Shown here piece by piece: positions 1-9,993 of a stretch of 64,000 nt of DNA (positions are counted from its first letter, which is position 1; each line of letters begins with the position of its first letter). The translations under genes and the position numbers were made by a program. Source of the DNA: Styela clava (lineage: Eukaryota > Chordata > Ascidiacea > Stolidobranchia > Styelidae); assembly GCF_964204865.1 (NCBI RefSeq), contig NC_135264.1, forward strand, positions 62,001-126,000. Reading direction: 5' to 3'. A model generated the notes under the pieces. It was not told the DNA's origin and did no database searches. It was given only the letters and a program-made list of their open reading frames with translations.

Positions 1-1097
1 AAAATAGTTCTAGTGTGAATAAGAATAAAAAATATAATTTAATATTATAATAGTTAATATATTTTATTTGAAATCTTTTTAGCATTCCTGGCCATATTGA
101 AACTTCATTCTGAAATATCAGATGTACCCATTCTAAAAATAATTGTGTCGACATTGTTTGTATTAACAAAATATTTGTGCTGAAGTTGTTTGTATTAACA
201 AAAATTTAATACTATTTAATTTACTATCTGAGATGAAATGGACTAACATTAGGGACATCTTTTACATATTAAAATCAAACTTGTCATGCTGTTCACTCTT
301 GAGTGCTGTTTGTCTCAAGTATGTCGTTAATGGCAGGTTTATTAAGTTTCAATTCCTCAAATGGTAATTTTCCTGTGCTCTGCATGCGTTTTCTCAGCAC
401 TTCAGTGGTTGCCCATCACTTCGTTTAGAGATCAGTCTCTTTCACTTTTAAATGAGTGTGTGTGACATTGCTTTGAGCAAATTGTATTGAAAGAAAAAGT
501 AATGACAATGCTTGATTTATTGCAGCAATTTTAAGAAACCATTATTGATTCTGACAGTAATTAAAAATGGATAAACTTTGATTTCAATTTTGAAAATGCG
601 ATTAGGGATCCCATATTTTGCATGGCGGGTCTGAATCCCAAGCTTGTCATGAATTGGAATAAAGTGGCTGTTTTTAAAGTTGACCATGCTGTCTCTATTC
701 CAATCACATCTTACAGCCAATTGCATGCAACTTCCTTATTAACTATCACTTGCTGAACTTTTAATGACTTACATTTATTTTTGATTCCATTCGTCCGATG
801 CCATCAGTAGCCAAGCAAATTTTCAGTTCTGAAATTATGAAAAACATACTCCCCCCCCCCAAAAAAAAATTACAGTGTACATTATATCTAAATAACTCTT
901 CGTAATTAGAAAAAGCTTGAACAAAAATTTAGCATTCCTCTACATTGCATTGGTTTTAAATCCTGGTGATAACACTTATTATTTAAAGATATAGATGGAT
1001 TACAAAATGATTTGATGTTATTCAAGATTCTGAAATTCAAAATTCTGTTTTATAATACATATAGCCTGAATTTAAAATGTTTTTGCATGTTTTCCAG
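1..1097. other. Intron or 5' flank of the first gene, no exon seen
   Basis: AT-rich DNA with stops in all frames and no convincing exon. The first supported acceptor (TTTTCCAG) is at 1090-1097. A C10A9 homopolymer pair lies near 851-870. Because the first visible exon opens directly after an acceptor, the gene probably starts to the left of the window. Confidence 0.5.
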
Positions 1098-4000
1098 ATG
1101 CAAGCCTTGAGCAACAAGATGTCTGATTCGTGAGTAAATTTATAATTTTTAATTTTAAATTCTCTCTGGTATATTTAAAGCAATTCTATGACATGCAAAC
1201 TTTTTGCTAATAAATTAAGAAGCCTATAAATTCAGTGGCTAATGAGTAATGATAAATGAGATTGAATTGTAAAAGGAACTTTCAACTATACTATATTCAA
1301 ATGATGTTGATTTGGAATTTATTTTAAAACTCCATCTAATAGTGTAGCAGTTGTTCGACCTTCGTAAAGTGTGATTCAGTTCAAATGTTACATTAATATT
1401 GAATTAATCATTTTTATCATTGCATGTTGCAGACCAAAAACATCAAAACCTGTCGATACACAAGTTGCCAAACTCAGTAGTCTGGATGATCGTCTCAAGA
1501 ATTATACCAACAAAGCACAAAAACAGGTATTGCCTTATGAAATTTTTCTATATCGTGAGATTTTGAGTGTCAGTATTAGAGCTCAACCGATATCACTTTT
1601 TCGCGCCGATACCGATATCATTAGTGGCTGATAACCGATACCGATATGCCAATTTTAATATAAATCCTACTGGAAGCCACAAAATGGGCTTTTATGATGT
1701 ACCTCGTGACTCGTAAGTCTGTAGTTTCATTTTGATATTTATTATCATTGCAGTGAGACTTTTATTTAACTAACTCCAGTTAATGCTTGAACAAATGATA
1801 TTCAGTAACTTCTCCTGCGTCTTCAATATCAGTCTAGCCTTTTCCAGGAAAAAGAATTTTTAATCTGACGTTGTTAAATACACCTGTGGGCAGGGGCGCA
1901 GCCAGCGGGGCTGGGGGTTAAATAGGTCGTAACACCCCGTTTGAGAAAAAATTTTGATGTGAAATTTCATCTACAAAAAAGCAACAGGGTCGTTTTGCGA
2001 TCACGCATCATGGTTTCGCGGTTCAAGCGATATTATTCCGTGCGTTATCGCCGTAACGCAATTAACACCGCCAAACTTTTTCGTCTTCACAATATGTTAT
2101 TTTTCATAGTTGGCGTTGATAATGATAAATAAGAATGTGTAATTGTTGATTGCAATTCCGGAAGGCGTATTTTCCTTTCTTTCCACGAAACAGACGTGAG
2201 ACGAATTTAACTGCCGTTATGGGCGCTCAAAAGGAGAGAAGGGTAATAGCAGGGTTGTCCAAAACGAATCGAATATTCGAATATATTCGAATATCATAAT
2301 ATTCGAATACCTTTTCGGCTGATTTTCGAATAATTCCGAATAGTAGTCACTTTTCGCCGTAAACGTGGTGTTTCGTTTTACGGGACTCTTCAAACGACTT
2401 TTTACGCTGTCTCACGTATTGTAATGACGATGAAATAGAATCGGCACTTTGATTGTTTATATTCTGTGCGATCGTACGTCTCATAGTGTTGCGACACATT
2501 TGCACGTTTGCGTGGGTGGACATTGCCGACATTCGTCTACGAGGCTTTTAATTTACAAATTCATTTCCATCACGTTGAAAAATTGACAATTACCGCTTTT
2601 CTAGGCCCAATTTCATTTCTATGTGGCCTGCTTATTAGTCTTCTCAAGCCTGATTTGTGTAACCTTATATTTGGGTCTTAGGGTCTGCCAATCATGATAT
2701 TCAATCGCAGGCCGGTATCGTTACTTTAAAGAGAAACATGGCCGCCGAGATAAAGTGATTTGTGACCCTTTCGTTTTGCCGATTCAGCAGAACACGACAG
2801 GGACGGGAAAACACAGCTGTGAAATAACCCGTGGACGTACAGTGTAGTATTTATCACATTCCAAAATTATTTTAACATTCGGGTTAATAGGTTGTCCAAA
2901 ATGATTGCCGCTTTACAACTTAAATTTACCGCTCAATTGTTAATATTAGTTAATTCTGTGAGTATGATTCTACCAAACTAACATGATCTGGTTCTAAACA
3001 TATAAAATTATTAGCGCATATCACAGGGACACAATTTTTCTACCAGTCTTATTGGAGGCCTATATGGAAAAAAAACTTTTTTGAGTGCTAAAAATAGACA
3101 TCGTCCTATTTGCCATGTGGACTTATTAGCATCATTGTTACGATATCCAATAAATTGGCACAAGTTGGAAAAACAAGTTGATTTATTAGAAAATAATTTC
3201 TGGCAAATAATTTTGATAACGATAGTTAAAAGTATCGATCCTTTACCAGGATGATTTTTTGTTGCGCAAAATAATCCAATCCATGACTGGTACCAGCATT
3301 TAAAATGTCATGTCGAATTAATTTATTCCGTTCAACGTAACTCATGGTTGTATGGACAATCTGTGGACACAAAATGTGTGGTAAACTAACCGATATTATT
3401 AAATATTGATTCCTATTTTCATATTGAGAAAATAATGAAAGTATTAATACCAAATACCACGGGTATTTGTAGACATGAAATACGTGGTAAACTGCCCAAT
3501 TATATTTAATTTTGGATTCGTATTTACAAAATAATAAAACTATTATAATTTTAAAATGCAACGGCGATCTGTGCCTTAAAATGTGTGGTAAACTGCCCGA
3601 TTTACCAACATTTGAGTTATGATAATAGAACTAAATTAACACGGTAAGGCATTTTAAATAGTGGTATCAGTCATGGATTCAAATATTTCACGCAGCACAA
3701 AATCATCCTAGTAAAAAGTCCATACTTTTAAATACAAACCAAAGGCAACCATTATCCAAATTAGTTCCCAAAAAGCGGGATAAAGTATAAATTCTTTCTC
3801 CGACTTGTGACAATTTTTTCGTGAGTACGAAAATAAGAATCAAAAACTAATTATATTCGACACAATATCACGGCAATATGTGGAAAGAAATTGTGTAGCA
3901 AACTGGCGATTAATATTAATTTTTGATTCATATTTTTGTATTTACAAAATACAACGGCGATCTGTGGACTTAGAATGTGTGGTAAACTACCCGATTATAA

Positions 4001-7000
4001 ATAGTTTTTGCTTCCTATTTTCATATTTATAAAATAATAAAAGTATTATTACTCAAACATGCAACGGCGATCTGCGGACTTAAAATGTGTGGTAAAGTTT
4101 CCGAATATAAAAAATTTCTGATTCGTATAAAAAATTGTCACAAGTCGGAAAAATAACTCATACTTTATCCCGCTTTTGGAAAATAATTTGGATAATGGTT
4201 GATATTTAAAAGTATGGGCGTTTTACTAGGATGATTTTGTGTTGCGCGATTATTCAAATCCATCACCGATACCACTATACTGCAGAATATATACTGCAAT
4301 AATCTGCAAATATGAAATGCCCGGTAATATAACTAGGTTGTAACTTGTAGATAGCAGTTATTACATTGCTTATTGTATGGAAATTCCTACATACATTTAG
4401 ATAAGCTTCAATTAGTGAATTTTATTTTCGAAGTATTCGAAATTTCATATTCGAAAAAAATAATTTCGAATGTATTCGAAATAGTGAACTATTCGGTATT
4501 GGCCATCCCTGGGTAATAGGCTATTTTGAATGCTTTCATTTCCCGATTCAATCACTTTTATTAATACAAATCACAGCGCATTGAAAAGCAAAATTAAATT
4601 TAATAACATCAATTTACAACGAGTTACGGGTAAGAAGTTACCAACGGCTAATGCTAACAAGTAGAAACGATAAATGTAAAGAAAAGAAACAAAATTTCCC
4701 GTCCCTTTTTGCGTCATAATTTTCAATTCCTAATTTAGCATAAAGCGTGTCAACACTGTTTTCGTAAATTTAGAAACGTCGAACCAGATAAGTAAGACAG
4801 GTAAATAATGTATTCTTTGGAAATTTTCCGAGATATTCGGGAGAAATATTATTTTGACCAGATAGAAATGCCATTATTGCTGATTTATTCACATGTTTAA
4901 TTAATATCAGTGTTTTAAACCAAAGCTGAGTTACGTGAATACTCAACACTGTGTATTCAAGAGATTACCAATTTGTGGAGTTTTTAATTAATAATTATTA
5001 TTCAATACGAAAGTAACACGAACGCCATATAAAATTGAAAGCATAAAAATGTCAACTATCCCCTTCACAAATATCGCATCTCCGGGCTAATGATAATATT
5101 GTTTGCTCAAAATTGGCACCGTAGTTTACAAACTGTGATACAAATCCTACACAGAAGATAAAAATCAAATTAAAATTAATTTGTGTTGTGAATGCACTCC
5201 TTAATAGTTGTCTTTAACATCTTCGCTGATGTGAACTCGCAATTCTGTCCGAAATATAAAAACCAAACTACGATATCCGCCGTGGTGTGAGAGTTAATAT
5301 TTGCTAGTGGATATAAAAGTGCTTTAATATAGTTTAACATTATTGATTGGAATGTCGGCCGCTGAAACAATCGCGGTGACAAAAAAATTTACTGCAGCCT
5401 TCTATTATGACAAAATTATGAAATAAAAAAACGGCGTATTGTTACAGAGTTTTCAGTCTTCTGGTGTACTCGGGAAAAAAATTATTGTCACAGCCATCGT
5501 TTCAGCGACCAACATCCCAATCCCAATAATGTTGTTTGAAATGACAATACTGATTATTCGGTGTTCGTTAAAAATATTCGAATAACTCAATTAAAAAATA
5601 CAATTTTGCCCGCCACTAATCACGGCGCATGTAAATAATCATATGTGTCAAAAGTTGCCAATCAGAAAAAAAGTAAAACAACAATTTGACACAGAACACA
5701 CGAAGGTCTTCACGGAACACCGGTTGAAAATCACAGTTTTTGAGTATCATGAAATCAATTTTAAGTGTTTCATATTTATATTTATATCAAAGGAAACTCA
5801 AAAGAAAGGAGCAGTTACACCCAAATCTGGGGATGTTGCAAATCGTCTCAATATGTGGGAGACTGGTCGCGTTGCTTGTGGTGACAAAACTCCAAAGAAA
5901 GTTTTGGTCAGTGCATAGATTAATATTCTTTTATTGGTATTTGAATCAATCCCAAAATGTCTGAGGAAGCGAAGATTTTACCAGGAGAATTCAAGCTGAG
6001 TTATTTCTTAACTAATTTCCTCTGTGCACTACAGGACACAGATGTTGTAAAACAGGGAGCAGCTGTTTCTAGTAGAAAAAATATGTGGGAAACTGGACAA
6101 GTATCAGTGGGATCTTCTGCAGAAAAAAGATCGGCTCGTGCTAATGTCCATGGAGCTGACTTTTCCAGTCGCAAAAATTTATGGTTGAAAGCGACACAAG
6201 AGTCATCAAAAGCTAGTAGCCCAGCCAAACCAGGGGTGAGATCTTATGTGCTAACTTTACTACAAAAAGTTATTAATCTAGATATTATAAAATTCAGCCA
6301 GTGTGTCTTTGTTCGGCATGTCTTTTGTGTAATCAAACTAGTGAAGTTGAAGAAAAAAGGCTAGTCATATCCCAAACTTGAAACTTTCAGTTTATATTAT
6401 AAGTTAGCCGGTACAATTTTCTTTAATAAATATGTGTGGCACATCAAAGTATGTTTGTATATATATTCTTAATGAATACTTCTACGTTTTTCACCGTATT
6501 TATTAAAATTATTTTAGGATACGCAAGTTATAAAAACTGGAGTAATGAGCCGACTTAACAAGTGGGAGAAAGGCGAAGTCACAAATGCTCCTTCTGCTGT
6601 TTCCAAACAGAAGGTATTTTCTGTTCAAAACAATATATTTTCAAACAGAGAATATTCAGTTTATTTGATATTGTATGAAAATGTGTGACAAAAACTCATG
6701 CGTATCTTTGTACCGTTGCATAAACCGAATTTACTAGTAACAGCACCATTTATAATAATAGCATTCAATCATTTCTTGCTGCTTTAATCAGGCAACTGAA
6801 CTACCCAAGTCTGGTGTTGTCGACAGAAGAAGCAAGTGGGAAAATATTGCTCATGAACCTCCGAGTCAATCAAAATCTAAGACTACATCGGCTCGACCTG
6901 TGAGTGGTTAATAATCTTGAATTATTAAATATAAAACTGTAAAGAAATAATACAAGTTTCCATCAATATATTTCACAAATATAAGCTTATTTCTGATAAA

Positions 7001-9812
7001 TGATTACGGTGATACCTCTGTATTCAAACATAATTCGTTCAGGATTGGTGGTCGACTACAAATTTGTTCGAATGCCGAAACTTTTTTTGCCAAAAGAAAC
7101 TATGGTAATTATTTTAATTCGTTCTTACGCATTCCAATTAGCTAAAATATTAACGAAACGTGTACCTAAACAACAATAATTATTTGCATGTGTACATAAT
7201 AAAGATGAAAAATCTTTCATCAGTTACTGTACATTTGAGCAAATTTCTATGGGTTAGTAACAAAACTTGCTGTACCGGTAGTCTACTGTGACTGTGAATT
7301 TTCGTTTGAGTATCGCAGCTTTCGCAAGTTTCGGTCGACCTCCGAATTGTTCGAGTATCGTGTCGTTCGACTACCGATGTTTCACTCAAATTAAAACATG
7401 TCTATTATATTGCGGTGGTGGACGCAACAGTTGAAATTGTTGCTGTTGCTCTGACGTTTCTTTTTTCACTTTGAACAGATTTTCAAGTATGGCTGTTAAC
7501 ATCCTCTAGTTTTCATTGTCTTGGCTGTCATTTGCCAGTTTTGTGTTGTAAATATGGGTATAAACCAAATATAAATATTTTCGTATTCATGAGAGTTTCA
7601 ATTTGGATGTGGTGGGCTAACCGAAAACTACCTGAAAAGCTGAGGTAGTTTAGGCTAAAATCAGTTCCAATAATTTTTATTGGCAGTTGTTTGAAATAAA
7701 ATTGTGCAATAAGTATAACTATATACAGGCTATAAATCGTTAAGACAATCTCAAAATAAGAAATTGTGTGCAATTGCAAATGATATGCATATGCATAATG
7801 TGAGTGATATATTTTATGCTCTCTGACGTAATTCAGGAGATTGACAACTTAATGTAGCTTCAACTCGATTAACCTGTGTCACTGTCAGTCGCTAACATTG
7901 TCTATATATCAATTGCTGTAGGCCTAATGCAATCAAAATATCAAGTATTGTAGGCATAATTGGGTAAAATATCAGCGTAGGACATTTTTAAATAACTTTT
8001 CAATAAGAACACTTCATAAAAGGGAATCCCTTATCTAATTTGTTTATAGGTTATTACTACCGAACTATCAAGCAGAAAACACTTATATGAAAGCAAAACA
8101 GAAGCTGCTACAGAGGTAATTACTTTTGTTCTAGAATTGAAATTTCATTTCATTCATATAAGACAAGCAGAACCGAATGCTCGCTATACTGTTACCAGAG
8201 TAAAGCTATCACTGTAGATTTTCCTAAAAAGAAATACCTCGATAAATTAAATTTCTATACTCCTCATTCTTTAGTCTTGAGAAAGATCAATTTTTGAGTG
8301 ATGAATTTGCCAAGTTCGGTGAACTACCAGTAATATGCTTATATTACATCAGTTATTAATTGTGGATTCTAATCTCTAGCCAAAGATAGAGAGAAAGCCA
8401 ATAGCCACTGGACGAATTAAACAAGAAGTTAAACAAGAGGTGCAAAGTGATGATGAAGTTGATCATCCTGAGCCTGAACCTAAAAGGAAGGTGTCTCTCA
8501 GCAGCTACAGTGGAGAATCGGATGAACATGGCTTGTCAGATTCGGCATCAGAAGGTAATATTTATTACCATATTTCCCGGCGAATAAGTCGCTTTTCTAA
8601 ACCCAAATTTTTGGCCTGATTTAGGGGGCCGTCTTATTAGGCGAGTATGATAATTTTCATTTTTTTGGTGTCGCCTTATGTATTAGTAATGTTCTTTTAT
8701 GGTGGACACAATCGCGAGTTGAACACAATTAGATTAAATTTAAAAACAGTTTGAATTCCCGTAGTCATTATGAATTGAATATTACGCTACAAGAAAACGT
8801 CATTATAGGCTATTTTAACCAATGCGCAAACATGGCGACCGCTCAAAAGGCATTGCATGGTAATTTAAGATATCGATGTTGATGCGATTTTACTACCCCG
8901 ACTTATTGGCAGGTTCTATGCAAAAACCCATTTTTTCAAACCTAAAAACGGGTCTTGTCTTATTTACTGGGTAGACTTATTCGCTGGGAAACACAGTATA
9001 TATTTTTGGAATTATCTTTATTTAAATATACTACTGATCTTTATGTACAGCTGTACTAAATTTTTTTTTTTATCTCACAATATACTCATTTCAAATTTAT
9101 GCTGACATTTGGTCTCTTCCCTGGGGAAGATTGCTCTTTGCCAGTGCATTGGCATAGTTGATGACACCATAATTTAGTGTTCACTTGATCATGCATGGCT
9201 TTGTTTATCCGCCATCTTTCTCACATCGTAAAAAGCTAAGATTGCTCTTTGCCAGTGCATTGGCATTGTTGATGACACCATAATTTAGTGTTCACTTGAT
9301 CATGCATGGCTTTGTTTATCCGCCATCTTTCTCACCTCGTAAAAAACTAAGATTGCTCTTTGCCAGTGCATTGGCATTGTTGATGACACCATAATTTAGT
9401 GTTCACTTGATCATGCATGGCTTTGTTTATCCGCCATCTTTCTCACATCGTAAAAAACTAAGATTGCTCTTTGCCAGTGCATTGGCATAGTTGATGACAC
9501 CATAATTTAGTGTTCACTTGATCATGCATGGCTTTGTTTAAACGCCATCTTTCTCACATCGTAAAAAACTATGTGTTGTTGTAGTTTTTGATAAATTCTC
9601 AAAACACCTACAAAACTGAAAAAATATAACAGTACTAGTTTTCTGAGAAGCATATTTAGCTTATTAAAACATGCTACATCAGGAAGTGATTGATTCAGCA
9701 ATTAAAAATATCGAAGCATATTGTCCATAAATAATAAAAATTGATTTTATTAGATGAACAGCAACATGGACATTTAGCTAGCAGTGGAACAAATGAATCT
9801 GATCAAGAATAG
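1098..9812 (+). CDS. Spliced gene for a charged protein with R-x3-W-E repeats (3' part)
   Basis: Nine exons with consistent phase: 1098-1129, 1433-1526, 5793-5906, 6035-6235, 6518-6613, 6792-6899, 8050-8115, 8380-8554 and 9754-9812. Junctions are GT-AG; the donor at 5907 (GTCAGT) is the weakest. Together they give 945 nt, or 314 residues plus a TAG stop. The product has no signal peptide or membrane segment. After a piece reading SSLDDRLKNYTNKAQKQ it carries about six degenerate repeats centred on R-x3-[WY]-E: NRLNMWE, SRKNMWE, SRKNLWL, SRLNKWE, DRRSKWE and SRKHLYE, roughly one per exon. The tail is acidic and Ser-rich, preceded by IKQEVKQEV (two overlapping psi-K-x-E SUMO-consensus sites) and a basic PKRK. 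One repeat per exon suggests growth by exon duplication. Such short charged repeats recall actin-linked proteins (ladinin, LIMA1 or caldesmon type), but I do not recognise the family. The start probably lies upstream; ATG 1098 is possible but directly follows an acceptor. Confidence 0.8.
1560..1650. repeat. Fragment rich in CCGATACCGATAT motifs
   Basis: Several near-copies of ACCGATATC or CCGATACCGATA occur within 90 bases of the large intron. This motif pattern is common at ends of DNA transposons. No partner end was found, so it is listed only as a repeat fragment. Confidence 0.35.
1892..2249 (+). mobile_element. Left end of a hAT-like element (CAGGGGCGCAGCCAGC)
   Basis: The start CAGGGGCGCAGCCAGCGGGG is the typical terminus of a widespread non-autonomous hAT-like family. 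Its matching right end is not seen. The body appears to have been split by the element at 2250-4511, since 4721-5130 resembles the interior of the similar element at 50355-50957. The right end may be lost or too diverged. Confidence 0.45.
2250..4511. mobile_element. Non-autonomous hAT-like element with 8-bp target duplication and internal foldback
   Basis: The termini are inverted repeats: CAGGGTTGTCCAAAACGAAT on the left, and on the right the reverse complement of CAGGGATGGCCAATACCGAA. Both are followed by TTCGAA-rich subterminal DNA. The flanks carry the identical 8-mer GGTAATAG at 2242-2249 and 4512-4519, which defines the ends exactly. No transposase reading frame is present. Inside are about five variants of a ~115-bp subrepeat containing ACGGCGATCTGTGGACTT and TGTGGTAAACTGCCCGAT. 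There is also a foldback: 3661-3818 is inverted relative to 4128-4277, and a third, direct copy lies near 3150-3310. The element sits in an intron. Confidence 0.85.
4520..5792. other. Remainder of the large intron, repeat-derived
   Basis: No exon was found. The stretch 4721-5130 shares blocks (AATTCCTAATTT, AAAATTTTCC, GAAATATTATTTTGACC) in the same order with 50480-50850, so it belongs to the same repeat family as the element at 50355-50957. The rest shows nothing I can name. Confidence 0.5.
6900..8049. other. Intron with a possible MITE (about 7010-7385)
   Basis: Between exons 6792-6899 and 8050-8115. The stretch 7010-7385 begins with GATACCTCTGTATTCAAACA, contains GGTCGACTACAAATTTGTTC, and later repeats related sequence inverted (TTCGACTACCGATGTTTCAC). 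This resembles short TIR elements common in animals. The target duplication is not clear. The remainder holds nothing recognisable. Confidence 0.35.
8568..8996. mobile_element. TA-flanked MITE with 23-bp inverted repeats
   Basis: The left end CCATATTTCCCGGCGAATAA and the right end (reverse complement CTGTGTTTCCCAGCGAATAA) match over about 23 bases with few differences. Both ends abut TA (8566-8567 and 8997-8998), as expected for a mariner/Tc-type target duplication. The 429-bp body carries no transposase frame, so the element is non-autonomous. It lies in the intron just 3' of exon 8380-8554. Confidence 0.75.
9129..9571 (+). repeat. Tandem repeat, 4 units of about 111 bp
   Basis: Four nearly identical units each begin near GATTGCTCTTTGCCAGTGCA and end near CTCACATCGTAAAAAACTA. 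The start motif recurs at about 9130, 9240, 9351 and 9462. Units differ at only a few positions (for example ATAGTTG versus ATTGTTG), so the expansion is recent. The array lies in the last intron of the first gene, about 180 bp before its final exon. Confidence 0.9.
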
Positions 9813-9987
9813 ACACAATTGTTTTGGTACCCTTTTAATAATTGTTACGACACGATTATCATTCATTGGTCGGACTGAAGATTTATATATACACGAAGAA
9901 CAAGCCTATTCAGAGGCAATCATATATTTGCAATCCCATGAACAATGTTTGTGGAAAAAGTATCTTTGCTTTTATTTTTTAGGTCTG

Positions 9988-9993
9988 AATAAA
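9988..9993 (+). promoter_or_regulatory. Poly(A) signal of the first gene
   Basis: AATAAA lies 176 bases after the TAG stop of the R-x3-W-E repeat gene, in a plausible 3' UTR. The cleavage site itself cannot be fixed by eye. Confidence 0.45.
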
